Source: an uncultured bacterium (GTDB lineage Bacteria > Bacteroidota > Bacteroidia > Bacteroidales > Bacteroidaceae). Taken from it: 64,000 nt of DNA. The notes beneath the pieces are model-generated. The model did not search any database, was not told the DNA's origin, and saw only the letters and a list, made by a program, of their open reading frames with translations. The translations under genes and the position numbers were made by a program. The stretch lies in the NCBI GenBank assembly GCA_905215555.1, contig CAJMQU010000023.1, positions 5,585 through 69,584 on the forward strand, in the 5' to 3' direction. Below are positions 34,379-44,600 of this stretch, one piece after another. How positions within the stretch are numbered: the first letter of the stretch is position 1; each line of letters opens with the position of its first letter.

Positions 34379-35211
34379 AGCATCCTTTTCACCTCTACAA
34401 TAAAGCTATTAAAACTCCCCATGTCTTTCTTTGATACCAAACTGATGGGCGACTTGCTCCAACGGATGAGCGATCACAATCGGGTGGAGAAATTCCTTAC
34501 CACACAAACACTCAGTGTTATGTTCTCATTACTCAGCTTTATTGTTTTCGGAATTGTATTGCTATGCTACAACCTGCAAATTTTCTTCATCTTCCTCGCA
34601 GGCAGCATCTTCCATTCTATCTGGATTACTCTTTTCCTGAAACGTAGAAAGCAGATAGACTACCTCTACTTTGAGAAACAAGCCAAAAATAGCAATAAAA
34701 CTTATCAATTCATCACAGCCATGCAGGAGATAAAGTTGCAAGACTGCGAACAGCGCCGTCGTTGGGAATGGGAAGACGTACAAGCTGAACTTTTCGATGC
34801 CAATATGAAAACCCTGAAACTGCAACAGACACAAGAGGCAGGTAGTATCTTCATCAATGAGATAAAGAATATCGTAATCACTGTGATAGCAGCAAGAGCC
34901 GTGATAAGCGGACAAATGACATTGGGTATGATGTTAGCTGTAAATATATCATCGGACAAGATGGTGTAGGGCTGAGCCAAGGACAAAAACAACGGATACT
35001 AATAGCACGTGCCGTCTATAAAAATCCCCAGTACATCTTTCTGGATGAAGCCACCAACGCATTGGACGCCAACAATGAACGGGTTATAGTGGAAAACCTA
35101 TTGGAATTCTATAAAGGAAAAATTATAGAAACCGGAATACATCAAGAGCTGATTGCCAATAGAAAAGCCTATTACGATCTTGTAAAAAATCAATTAGAAT
35201 TGGGTAACTAA
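34379..35211 (+). pseudogene. remnant of peptide-exporting (bacteriocin-type) ABC transporter
   Basis: The main frame from ATG 34421 reads MSFFDTKLMGDLLQRMSDHN, typical of the membrane domain of C39-peptidase ABC exporters; in-frame codons before it (IKLLKLP) extend the match upstream, so the peptidase domain has been lost. The frame stops at 34969. In another frame the text YIIGQDGVGLSQGQKQR joins the end of the membrane domain directly to the ABC signature, which means Walker A is deleted, and a frameshift lies just before. FLDEATNALDANNE (Walker B, D-loop) follows, but then the H-loop section is missing before GKIIETGIHQELI. It ends at 35211. Not functional. Confidence 0.8.
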
Positions 35212-35226
35212 ATAAAAGATAGAATC

Positions 35227-35693
35227 ATGGATAACATAGAACTTAGGAGCGAACAGGTACAAAAAATCATTGGACAAATTCCTTCGATATTGACACGCAG
35301 TGGAATCAGTCTTATCGGAGTAATTGTAACATTGCTACTGGCAGTGGCCGCATTTGTTCCATATCCTGAAACACTTGAAGGAGAAGTAACAATAGAAGAA
35401 AATGATAATGAGAATACATATGCCAAAGGATTATTACCTTACGCTTCCATCACACAAGTTAAAAAGGACATGAGTGTTGAAATAGAATTAGAGGGCTTCA
35501 ACGCCAGAGAATATGGCTATCAACATGGTATTATATCCTATGTTTTGCCGGAAGTAATTACAAATAACAAAAAAACTACTTCTCATTTAACATCATACTT
35601 AAAGAAAATCCTTTCATGCAAAAAGGCATGAAAGGATATGTATCTGTTATATTGTCAAATAAGACATTATTGGAAAGAATCATCTCAAAATAA
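35227..35693 (+). pseudogene. remnant of HlyD-family secretion adaptor
   Basis: It starts MDNIELRSEQVQKIIGQIPS, with one membrane helix (ISLIGVIVTLLLAVAAFVPY), as in the adaptor that partners bacteriocin ABC exporters in Bacteroides. The long helical middle is missing, and the text jumps to a C-terminal section (GLLPYASITQVKKDMSVEIE) before a stop at 35631. A different frame from 35616 continues MQKGMKGYVSVILSNKTLLE to a stop at 35693, again typical of the family end. Internal deletion plus frameshift. It lies 15 bases after the ABC remnant. Confidence 0.75.
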
Positions 35694-35706
35694 AGTTAGT
35701 TTTCCA

Positions 35707-36387
35707 CTATTTAATCTCCGCCTCCAACTTCTTTATCTTCTCCAGCGTCTTCCCCGCCTCCGTAGATGGAAACAGTTGCAACACCCGCTGTAAGTACCCT
35801 TTTGCCTTGGAGTAACCATTGGAGTAGACCTCCGAAAGTCCGTTCCGGTAACGGGCATATTGCATCCGTGTAGGAGAAACTATCTTTTTGTAATCATCTT
35901 CCAACTTCTTCTTATCGCGCTCTGCCTGCAAATAAAAATAATTTCCCAGAAAAATATTCGCCTGCAGATTGTTGGCATCAAGCATCAAAACCTTTTCGTA
36001 AGTCTTCAAGGCATCCTTTTCCTTCCCCCTCATCATCTCCATTTCAGCACACGCCATGAGAGCAGGAACATCTTCTGAATGATACTGCAAGAATTCTCTG
36101 TAAAATAAATAAGCTTTATCATAATTCCGCTTACGTTTATAGTACGTAGCCAACTCGTTTGCCAGGCGGGGAGCCACGGCACTATTCTTTTCTACCTGAG
36201 TCAAGTAAAACATCTCTGTCTGCTCCACTCCTGCATTTGCCGACTGACGAAACACACTCACAGCATAGTCGTCCTGCCCCTCAGACAAAGCGACAGATAC
36301 TTTCTGTAACAATTCCCCAGCCGATTGCGCAGAGAGTGTAAAGGGGAAAGCCACTATTAATGAAAATAGCAAAGTTAAGGTTCTCAT
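35707..36387 (-). CDS. periplasmic tetratricopeptide repeat protein
   Basis: A 226-residue protein with a signal peptide (MRTLTLLFSLIVAFPFTLSA) and TPR-like helices, for example YLFYREFLQYHSEDVPALMA then EDALKTYEKVL-like text (EKDALKTYEKVLMLDANNLQ). The C-terminal part continues with YSKAKGYLQRVLQLFPSTEA. No enzyme domain is seen, so it is probably a scaffold in the periplasm. It converges with the exporter remnants and is divergent from the MATE gene. Confidence 0.75.
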   Translation of the reverse strand: MRTLTLLFSLIVAFPFTLSAQSAGELLQKVSVALSEGQDDYAVSVFRQSANAGVEQTEMFYLTQVEKNSAVAPRLANELATYYKRKRNYDKAYLFYREFLQYHSEDVPALMACAEMEMMRGKEKDALKTYEKVLMLDANNLQANIFLGNYFYLQAERDKKKLEDDYKKIVSPTRMQYARYRNGLSEVYSNGYSKAKGYLQRVLQLFPSTEAGKTLEKIKKLEAEIK

Positions 36388-36418
36388 CTCTTATTAATAT
36401 TACCCGGTTTTTGTTCCA

Positions 36419-36426
36419 CAAAGATA
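36419..36426 (-). promoter_or_regulatory. -7 element of the TPR gene
   Basis: The minus strand reads TATCTTTG, a full match, 32 bases before the ATG at 36387. No clear -33 element. Confidence 0.5.
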
Positions 36427-36476
36427 TTCATTTTTAAAACATTATGTAGCATAAAAATTGTTATTATCGAATGCTT

Positions 36477-36508
36477 TTTTACCGTTCCAGGCAAAAAGAG
36501 TACCTTTG
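36477..36508 (+). promoter_or_regulatory. promoter of the MATE gene
   Basis: TACCTTTG at 36501-36508 matches the -7 consensus, with a T run (36475-36480) at the -33 distance. The ATG at 36539 follows 30 bases later. Confidence 0.6.
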
Positions 36509-36538
36509 CCGGCAAATAGAACAAATCTACACCTTAAA

Positions 36539-37855
36539 ATGATTGTCCAAAGTTCGAATATTATCAATAAAAGAATCCTACAGATAGCCGTACCGTCCAT
36601 TATCTCAAACATTACAGTGCCTCTGCTGGGAGTGATCGACGTGACCATTGTCGGCCATCTGGGAGCAGCTGCTTATATCGGTGCCATTGCCGTCGGAGGT
36701 ATGCTGTTCAACATCATTTACTGGATTTTCGGATTCCTGAGAATGGGTACCAGCGGAATGACCTCGCAAGCATACGGCAGGCATGATATGGAAGAAGTCA
36801 CGCGGTTATTGCTACGGTCCGTCAGTGTGGGATTATTAATATCTGTCTGCCTGTTGGCTTTGCAGTATCCTATCCGCCAACTCGCATTCACTTTCATACA
36901 AACAACGAAAGAGGTGGAAGGGCCGGCTACGATTTACTTCCGAATCTGCATCTGGGGTGCTCCCGCCATGCTCGGACTTTATGGTTTTGCTGGATGGTTC
37001 ATTGGCATGCAGAATTCACGCTTCCCGATGTACATCGCCATCACACAAAACATTGTGAATATCATCGCAAGCCTTTGCTTCGTCTATTTATTCCACATGA
37101 AAGTGGCCGGAGTAGCTTTCGGTACACTCACCGCCCAGTATGCCGGCTTTCTGATGGCTCTGATATTATGGAAGCGCTACTATAACGGACTGAAAAAACA
37201 CATCAACTGGAGGGATGTATTGCAAAAGCAAGCTATGCTGCGCTTCTTCCAAGTAAACCGGGACATCTTCCTGCGAACACTTTGTCTGGTTATTGTCACC
37301 TTGTTTTTCACTTCCGCCGGAGCAGCACAGGGAGAGGTGGTGCTGGCTGTCAATACTTTGCTGATGCAGCTATTCACTCTGTTCTCATATATCATGGATG
37401 GTTTCGCCTATTCAGGCGAAGCCCTGGCAGGCAAATACATCGGTGCTGGCAACCGGACTGCACTGCATCTTACCGTTCGCCAGCTCTTTGTCTGGGGCAT
37501 CGGGCTTTCCACAGGATTCACATTGCTCTATCTCTTCGGTGGTAAAGCTTTTTTAGGATTACTCACCAACGAGGTATCGGTAATCCGGGAAGCCGGAAAC
37601 TATTTCTACTGGGTACTGGCTATTCCGCTTGCAGGTTTCGCAGCCTTTCTGTGGGATGGCATTTTTATCGGGGCTACTGCCACCCGGCAGATGTTCTACT
37701 CCATGCTTGCAGCCTCGGCCAGCTTCTTTCTCGTCTATTACTCTTTACACGAATGGATGGGAAATCATGCCTTGTGGTTGGCTTTCATCGCTTATTTAGC
37801 CCTTCGTGGCATTATGCAGACGGTTTTAAGCAGAAAAATCCTGCATCAAAGTTAA
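36539..37855 (+). CDS. MATE-family efflux transporter
   Basis: About 438 residues from ATG 36539 (MIVQSSNIINKRILQIAVPS). Twelve hydrophobic helices are predicted, and PSIISNITVPLLGVIDVTIV with the GHLGAAAYIGAIAVGGMLFN stretch is the MATE signature. Family members use proton or sodium gradients to export cationic drugs. The longer frame from 36458 would include the promoter and lacks the family start, so it was not used. pyrH follows 49 bases later but has its own promoter. Confidence 0.88.
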   Translation: MIVQSSNIINKRILQIAVPSIISNITVPLLGVIDVTIVGHLGAAAYIGAIAVGGMLFNIIYWIFGFLRMGTSGMTSQAYGRHDMEEVTRLLLRSVSVGLLISVCLLALQYPIRQLAFTFIQTTKEVEGPATIYFRICIWGAPAMLGLYGFAGWFIGMQNSRFPMYIAITQNIVNIIASLCFVYLFHMKVAGVAFGTLTAQYAGFLMALILWKRYYNGLKKHINWRDVLQKQAMLRFFQVNRDIFLRTLCLVIVTLFFTSAGAAQGEVVLAVNTLLMQLFTLFSYIMDGFAYSGEALAGKYIGAGNRTALHLTVRQLFVWGIGLSTGFTLLYLFGGKAFLGLLTNEVSVIREAGNYFYWVLAIPLAGFAAFLWDGIFIGATATRQMFYSMLAASASFFLVYYSLHEWMGNHALWLAFIAYLALRGIMQTVLSRKILHQS

Positions 37856-37874
37856 TCTTTACAGCCAGAAAGCG

Positions 37875-37882
37875 TATATTTG
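37875..37882 (+). promoter_or_regulatory. -7 element of pyrH
   Basis: TATATTTG, an exact -7 match, ends 22 bases before the pyrH ATG. Confidence 0.6.
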
Positions 37883-37904
37883 CAAAAACTAAATATAATA
37901 TCGT

Positions 37905-38615
37905 ATGGCAAAGTATAAAAGAGTTCTGCTAAAGCTCAGCGGCGAAAGCCTGATGGGTGAAAAACAATATGGCATCGACGAGAAGCGCCTTGCCGAATAT
38001 GCAGCACAAATCAAGGAAATCCACGAACTGGGTGTCCAGATAGGTATCGTGATCGGTGGTGGCAACATCTTCCGCGGACTGAGTGGTGCAAACAAAGGTT
38101 TCGACCGCGTGAAAGGTGACCAGATGGGAATGCTCGCCACTGTTATCAACAGCCTGGCATTAAGTTCCGCCTTGGTAGCCGCCGGTGTGAAGGCGCGTGT
38201 GTTGACAGCCGTTCGCATGGAGCCTATCGGAGAATTCTATAATAAATGGAAAGCTATAGAGTGTATGGAAGCAGGCGAAATAGTCATCATGTCTGCCGGA
38301 ACAGGCAATCCGTTCTTTACAACCGACACCGGTTCTTCCCTCCGTGGCATCGAAATTGAAGCTGACGTCATGCTGAAAGGTACACGCGTAGACGGCATCT
38401 ACACTGCCGACCCCGAGAAAGACCCTACTGCCACTAAATTCGACGATATCACTTATGATGAAGTGCTGAAACGTGGCCTGAAAGTGATGGACCTCACTGC
38501 TACATGCATGTGCAAAGAAAACAATTTGCCAATCATTGTGTTCGACATGGATACAGTGGGCAATTTGAAGAAGGTGATGCAAGGAGAAGAAATAGGAACA
38601 CTGGTACACAATTGA
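37905..38615 (+). CDS. pyrH: uridylate kinase
   Basis: A 236-residue cytoplasmic UMP kinase of the amino-acid-kinase fold. YKRVLLKLSGESLMGE at the N-terminus, GIVIGGGNIFRGLSGA, and GNPFFTTDTGSSLRGIEIEA are family hallmarks. It makes UDP from UMP for RNA, DNA and cell-envelope synthesis. The pyrH-frr order is widely conserved in bacteria. Confidence 0.95.
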   Translation: MAKYKRVLLKLSGESLMGEKQYGIDEKRLAEYAAQIKEIHELGVQIGIVIGGGNIFRGLSGANKGFDRVKGDQMGMLATVINSLALSSALVAAGVKARVLTAVRMEPIGEFYNKWKAIECMEAGEIVIMSAGTGNPFFTTDTGSSLRGIEIEADVMLKGTRVDGIYTADPEKDPTATKFDDITYDEVLKRGLKVMDLTATCMCKENNLPIIVFDMDTVGNLKKVMQGEEIGTLVHN

Positions 38616-38687
38616 CAAATTAAAAGATGAGTGCCATTCATTTCTTAATTTTCAATTCTCAAGTTTCAATTTAATAAGTTTAATAAT

Positions 38688-38695
38688 TATATTTG
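38688..38695 (+). promoter_or_regulatory. -7 element of frr
   Basis: TATATTTG matches the -7 consensus 39 bases before the frr ATG, so frr may be expressed separately from pyrH. Confidence 0.55.
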
Positions 38696-38734
38696 CAAAG
38701 TTTCAATTAAAGTACAACTCCAAAACCAAAGAAT

Positions 38735-39295
38735 ATGAGAGAAGTAAAAGAAATCTTAGATGAAGCGCAAGAGAAAATGGATATGGCCATTATGTATCTG
38801 GAAGAAGCATTGGCTCACATCCGTGCCGGAAAAGCAGACGTTCGTTTGCTGGACGGTATTCGTGTGGACTCTTACGGAAGCATGGTTCCTATCAATAATG
38901 TAGCTGCCGTTAACACTCCGGATGCCCGCAGCATAGCTATTAAGCCATGGGATAAGAGTATGTTCCGGGTGATTGAAAAAGCCATCATCGACTCCAGCCT
39001 TGGTATTATGCCGGAGAATAATGGTGAAGTTATCCGCATCGGTATTCCGCCATTGACTGAAGAACGCCGCAGACAACTTGCCAAACAATGTAAAGCAGAA
39101 GGCGAAACTGCCAAAGTGAGCGTACGTAACGCCCGTCGTGATGCCATTGATGCCTTGAAAAAGTCTGTAAAAGACGGGTTGGCAGAAGATGCACAGAAAG
39201 GTGGCGAAGAAAAATTGCAGAAGATTCACGATAAGTATATCAAGCAGATTGATGACATGCTGGCTGCAAAGGATAAAGAAATTATGACCGTATAA
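38735..39295 (+). CDS. frr: ribosome recycling factor
   Basis: A 186-residue protein that, with EF-G, splits post-termination ribosomes. Hallmarks include LAHIRAGKADVRLLDGIRVD, PLTEERRRQLAKQCK and the closing KYIKQIDDMLAAKDKEIMTV. Length is normal. Followed by a strong inverted repeat before rsgA. Confidence 0.95.
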   Translation: MREVKEILDEAQEKMDMAIMYLEEALAHIRAGKADVRLLDGIRVDSYGSMVPINNVAAVNTPDARSIAIKPWDKSMFRVIEKAIIDSSLGIMPENNGEVIRIGIPPLTEERRRQLAKQCKAEGETAKVSVRNARRDAIDALKKSVKDGLAEDAQKGGEEKLQKIHDKYIKQIDDMLAAKDKEIMTV

Positions 39296-39302
39296 TTAAT
39301 TC

Positions 39303-39376
39303 AATGAAGAATGAAGAATGAAGAATGAAGAATCTGCCATGCAGCTATAAATGTAACAGATTCTCCATTCTTCATT
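39303..39376. repeat. AATGAAG heptamer array within a 20-bp-arm inverted repeat
   Basis: Four direct copies of AATGAAG (39303-39330) lead into AATCTG. The last two copies plus AATCTG (39317-39336) pair with 39357-39376 (CAGATTCTCCATTCTTCATT) over 20 bases with one mismatch, around a 20-base loop. It lies between frr and rsgA. It may act as a terminator or processing site, or be a copy of a short intergenic repeat. Related TTCATTACTC words continue to about 39396. Confidence 0.7.
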
Positions 39377-39407
39377 ACTCACTCTTCATTACTCATTTTA
39401 TTTAGTA

Positions 39408-40340
39408 GTGAGGGGACTGGTAATAAAAAATACAGGAAGTTGGTATTTGGTGAAGACCGACGAAGGGAAATGTGTAGAGTGTAAAGTCAAAGGTAACTTC
39501 CGCCTTAAAGGCATCCGCAGTACCAACCCGGTGGCTGTGGGCGATTATGTACAAATCATATTAAACTCGGAAGGCACTGCTTTCATCAGCGAAATCGAGG
39601 ACCGGAAGAATTATATCATACGGCGTGCTTCCAACCTTTCCAAACAATCACACATTCTTGCTGCCAACCTTGACCAATGCATGCTCATCGTGACAGTGAA
39701 CTATCCGGAAACATCCACTACTTTTATCGACCGTTTCCTGGCTTCCGCCGAAGCATACCGCGTACCGGTCAAAATAATCTTCAATAAAATAGACGCTTAC
39801 AATGAAGATGAACTTCATTATCTAGACGGGCTTATCAATCTATACACTACCATCGGCTATCCTTGTTTCAAGGTTTCCGCCAAAGGCGGCGAAGGTGTTG
39901 CAAAAATTCAGGAAGAACTGAAAGGACGAGTAACACTCTTTTCCGGGCATTCCGGTGTAGGGAAATCGACGCTCATCAACGCCATATTACCTGATCAAGA
40001 TGTAAAAACGGGTGAGATTTCCGTATATCATAATAAAGGTATGCATACCACCACGTTCTCTGAAATGTTTCCCGTTGCGGGAGACGGATATATCATCGAC
40101 ACACCGGGCATCAAAGGGTTTGGAACATTCGATATGAAGGAAGAAGAAATAGGACACTATTTTCCGGAAATATTCAAGTTCTCCGCCGACTGCCGCTATG
40201 GCAACTGCACCCACCGGCAAGAACCGGGTTGCGCCGTACGAAAAGCCATAGAAGAACATTACATCAGCGAATCACGCTACGCCTCTTACCTCAACATGCT
40301 GGAAGACAAAGAAGAAGGTAAATACAGGGCAGCGTATTAA
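39408..40340 (+). CDS. rsgA: ribosome small-subunit-dependent GTPase A
   Basis: A 310-residue circularly permuted GTPase for 30S maturation. The start codon is GTG at 39408, giving MRGLVIKNTGSWYLVKTDEG, the usual start. An OB-fold occupies residues 1-75. The permuted motif order is visible: NKID at 126-129, then GHSGVGKST at 180-188, then DTPG at 231-234. The zinc knuckle uses Cys262, Cys267, His269 and Cys275. Intact. Confidence 0.93.
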   Translation: MRGLVIKNTGSWYLVKTDEGKCVECKVKGNFRLKGIRSTNPVAVGDYVQIILNSEGTAFISEIEDRKNYIIRRASNLSKQSHILAANLDQCMLIVTVNYPETSTTFIDRFLASAEAYRVPVKIIFNKIDAYNEDELHYLDGLINLYTTIGYPCFKVSAKGGEGVAKIQEELKGRVTLFSGHSGVGKSTLINAILPDQDVKTGEISVYHNKGMHTTTFSEMFPVAGDGYIIDTPGIKGFGTFDMKEEEIGHYFPEIFKFSADCRYGNCTHRQEPGCAVRKAIEEHYISESRYASYLNMLEDKEEGKYRAAY

Positions 40341-40435
40341 TCACTTTTTTTAACGCTTTCCGCATTAAACCTTTCTATCCCCAACATGTCCAAAAACCAT
40401 GCTGACATAATCTGACGTAATACTAATACTGATAC

Positions 40436-41518
40436 ATGAATAAGAAAGTTAAATGGGGCATTATTATTTTTATTGGTGCCGGACTGATTGGCTGGGGCAT
40501 TTATTCTCAGCTCCCTAAAGAGAACAAAGAACTGACGGCTGCCGACAAAGTTATGAGTGGTAACCGCAATACAAAGAGAACATTAAATGTTAATGCAAAA
40601 GTCATAAAGCCACAACTGCTGAAAGACGAAATCAAAATCAGCGGTAGCCTGCTGCCGGATGAAGAAGTGGACCTCTCCTTCGAGACCTCCGGTAAAATAA
40701 TAGAAATCAATTTTGAGGAAGGTAGCCAGGTTAAGAAAGGACAATTACTGGCTAAAGTAAACGACCGCCCTTTGCAGGCACAGTTGCAGCGCCTTGTCGC
40801 CCAGTTGAAACTGGCCGAGGATCGTGTCTTCCGCCAGAATGCACTGTTGGAGAGGGATGCAGTCAGTAAGGAAGCCTACGAACAAGTAAAAACCGAGTTG
40901 GCAACCCTTAACGCTGATATAGACCTGATAAAAGCCAACATTGCACAAACCGAGCTGCGTGCTCCGTTCGATGGAGTAATCGGTCTGCGCCAAGTCAGTG
41001 TCGGTACATACGCTTCCCCTTCTACCATTGTAGCCAAACTCACCAAAGTATCTCCGCTGAAAGTAGAGTTCTCTGTTCCCGAACGTTACGCGAACGATGT
41101 GAAAATCGGTGCGGGAGTTGATTTCGGACTCGAAGGCAAACTTGAAACATTCCATGCCAAAGTATATGCACGTGAATCGCGAATGGACCAGAACACCCAT
41201 ACATTAACTTTGCGCGCCCTCTATCCCAATGCCAACGGCAGCGTCATGCCGGGACGCTATGCCGACATCCGTTTAAGTAAAAACGAAATACATGATGCCC
41301 TTGCCGTTCCCTCCGAAGCCATCGTGCCGGAAATGGGTAAAGACAAGATATTCCTTTATAAATCGGGAAAAGCACAACCGGTAGAAATACAAGCCGGCAT
41401 CCGTACAGAAGCTGAAACGCAGGTATTGCAGGGTTTGCAAGTCGGAGATACCATCATTATTTCGGGTACGCTGCAACTTCGCACAGGATTGCCTGTAACT
41501 TTGGACGAGATAAATTAA
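40436..41518 (+). CDS. RND periplasmic adaptor (second pump)
   Basis: A 360-residue membrane fusion protein with an N-terminal anchor (IIIFIGAGLIGWGIYSQL). Barrel-sandwich motifs read FETSGKIIEINFEEGSQV with KKGQLLAKVND, and the partner half LRAPFDGVIGLRQVSVGTY. The helical hairpin between is short. It is the first gene of a plus-strand RND operon with the pump and TolC genes following. Confidence 0.9.
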   Translation: MNKKVKWGIIIFIGAGLIGWGIYSQLPKENKELTAADKVMSGNRNTKRTLNVNAKVIKPQLLKDEIKISGSLLPDEEVDLSFETSGKIIEINFEEGSQVKKGQLLAKVNDRPLQAQLQRLVAQLKLAEDRVFRQNALLERDAVSKEAYEQVKTELATLNADIDLIKANIAQTELRAPFDGVIGLRQVSVGTYASPSTIVAKLTKVSPLKVEFSVPERYANDVKIGAGVDFGLEGKLETFHAKVYARESRMDQNTHTLTLRALYPNANGSVMPGRYADIRLSKNEIHDALAVPSEAIVPEMGKDKIFLYKSGKAQPVEIQAGIRTEAETQVLQGLQVGDTIIISGTLQLRTGLPVTLDEIN

Positions 41519-41620
41519 AAATTGAAAATTGAAAATAAAAAAACACGATGCCGGGACACATCACTTTCAATCCCCCATCTATCTTTTTTATTTTTTAATT
41601 TCCAATCTATCATTTTTTAA

Positions 41621-41637
41621 TTTTTAATTCTCAATTT
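41621..41637. repeat. dispersed AT-rich intergenic motif, copy 2
   Basis: The 17 bases TTTTTAATTCTCAATTT are identical to 31021-31037. This copy directly precedes the ATG of the RND pump gene at 41641. The rest of the 122-base gap is AT-rich with several AATTGAAAATTG-like words. Confidence 0.6.
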
Positions 41638-41640
41638 AAG

Positions 41641-44600
41641 ATGAATATATCCGAACTCAGTATACGGCGCCCAGTACTTTCCACGGTGCTTACCCTTATA
41701 ATCCTGCTCTTTGGACTTATCGGGTACAGCTACCTCGGCGTGCGTGAATATCCGTCCGTGGATAACCCCATCATTTCGGTATCCTGTTCCTATCCGGGAG
41801 CAAATGCAGATGTTATCGAAAACCAGATTACCGAACCGTTGGAACAAAACATCAACGGTATTCCGGGCATCCGTTCCTTGTCCAGCGTCAGCCAGCAAGG
41901 TTCATCCCGTATTACGGTAGAGTTTGAACTTTCCGTAGACCTGGAAACGGCAGCCAATGACGTGCGTGATAAAGTATCACGCGCTCAACGCTATCTGCCC
42001 CGCGACTGCGATCCTCCCACCGTATCGAAAGCAGATGCAGATGCCATGCCCATCCTTATGGTGGCATTGCAAAGTGACAAACGTTCCTTGCTGGAATTGA
42101 GTGAGATTGCCGACCTCACAGTGAAAGAGCAATTGCAGACCATCGCGGACGTCAGCGGTGTAAGCATCTGGGGTGAAAAGCGCTACTCGATGCGCCTGTG
42201 GCTCGATCCAGTCAAGATGTCCGGTTACGGCATTACCCCTATCGACGTTAAAAATGCAGTAGATAAAGAAAATGTAGAGCTTCCGTCCGGAAGTATCGAA
42301 GGAAATACGGTGGAACTTACCATCCGTACGCTGGGATTGATGCATACGGCGGAAGAGTTCAACAACCTGATTCTGCGGGAAGACAACAACCGCATTGTCC
42401 GGTTCAGTGATATCGGACGGGCTGAACTGGGCCCGGCAGACATCAAGAGTTATATGAAGATGAATGGGGTGCCTATGGTCGGCATCGTAGTAGTGCCCCA
42501 GCCGGGCGCCAACCACATCAAGATTGCCGATGCCGTCTACGAACGTATGGAACTGATGAAGAAAGACCTTCCGGAAGACGTCAAGTACTCCTACGGTTTC
42601 GACAACACCAAGTTTATCCGTGCATCCATCAATGAAGTAAAGGAGACGGTGTATGTAGCCTTCATACTCGTTATCATCATCATCTTCCTCTTCCTGCGCG
42701 ACTGGCGCGTGACATTAGTGCCTTGCATTGTAATCCCTGTTTCACTTATCGGAGCTTTCTTCGTCATGTATCTGGCCGGGTTCTCCATCAACGTACTTTC
42801 CATGCTGGCAGTGGTGCTGGCGGTAGGTCTGGTGGTAGATGATGCCATCGTAATGACGGAAAATATCTATGTCCGCATAGAACGCGGGATGCCCCCGAAA
42901 GAGGCGGGTATCGAGGGAGCCAAGGAAATCTTCTTTGCAGTTATCTCCACCACCATCACACTGGTAGCCGTATTCTTTCCCATCGTATTCATGGATGGTA
43001 TGACGGGACGCCTGTTCCGTGAGTTCAGTATCGTAGTATCCGGTTCGGTAATCATTTCCTCATTTGCCGCACTGACCTTCACCCCGATGCTTGCCACAAA
43101 GCTGCTGGTGAAACAGGACAAAAAGAACTGGTTCTACCAGAAAACCGAACCGTTCTTTGAAGGGATGAACCGCATTTACAGCCGTTCACTGGAAATATTT
43201 TTACGCAAACGCTGGCTGGCAATGCCGCTCGTGTTAGGAACATTAGTTATCATCATATTCCTGTGGAATACCATCCCTGCCGAAATGGCACCGTTGGAGG
43301 ACCGTTCGCAAATCAGCATCAACACACGTGGTGCGGAAGGTGTGACGTATGAATACATACGCGACTATACAGAAGACATCAACAGCCTGGTAGATTCGAT
43401 TCTTCCGGATGCTGAATCTGTAACGGCACGTGTATCGAGCGGGAGCGGTAACGTACGCATCACGTTGAAAGATATGAAAGAACGCAACTACACACAGATG
43501 GAAGTTGCAGAACAGATCTCGAAAGCGGTGCAGAAGAAAACCAAGGCACGCTCATTCGTACAACAATCCTCTTCTTTCGGCGGACGTCGTGGCGGTATGC
43601 CGGTGCAATATGTATTGCAGGCCACCAATATAGAAAAACTGCAAGAAGTGTTGCCGGTATTCATGGCAAAGGTTTATGAAAATCCGGTCTTCCAGATGGC
43701 GGACGTGAACCTGAAATTCAGTAAACCGGAAGCCCGCATCAATATCAACCGCGACAAAGCGAGCATCATGGGGGTCAGTACACGCAACATCGCCCAAACC
43801 CTGCAATACGGATTGAGTGGTCAGCGTATGGGCTATTTCTATATGAACGGAAAACAATACGAGATATTGGGAGAAATCAACCGCCAGCAACGCAATAAAC
43901 CCGCCGACCTGAAAGGTATCTATATCCGCAGCGATAAAGGTGAAATGGTTCAACTGGACAACCTTATCGAACTGACCGGAGGCATCGCTCCCCCGCAACT
44001 ATATCGTTACAACCGTTTTGTTTCCGCCACCATCTCTGCCGGACTTGCCGATGGAAAGACCATCGGACAAGGCCTCGACGAAATGGACAAGATAGCCAAA
44101 GAAACACTGGACGAAACTTTCCGTACCGCACTGACCGGAGACTCCAAAGAGTATCGCGAAAGCTCTTCCAGCCTCATGTTCGCCTTTATATTGGCTATCC
44201 TGCTCATCTACTTGATTCTGGCAGCCCAATTCGAAAGCTTCAAGGATCCGCTGATTGTCATGCTTACCGTCCCCCTCGCCATTGCCGGAGCGCTGGTGTT
44301 CATGTACTTCAATAATATAACCATGAATATCTTCAGCCAGATTGGTATTATCATGCTGATTGGACTGGTGGCAAAGAACGGTATCCTTATCGTAGAGTTT
44401 GCCAACCAGAAACAAGAAGCCGGAGAAGACAAGATGGATGCCATCAAAGATGCTTCCCTGCAACGCCTGCGCCCTATCCTGATGACCAGCGCCTCCACCA
44501 TTCTGGGATTGATACCGCTGGCTTTCGCTACTGGCGAAGGCTGTAACCAGCGTATCGCCATGGGCACGGCGGTAGTGGGCGGTATGTTAGTATCCACATT

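Noticed and set aside
36370..36377. TAACTTTG on the minus strand near the TPR gene start
   Set aside because: It matches the -7 consensus but lies downstream of the start codon, inside the coding region.
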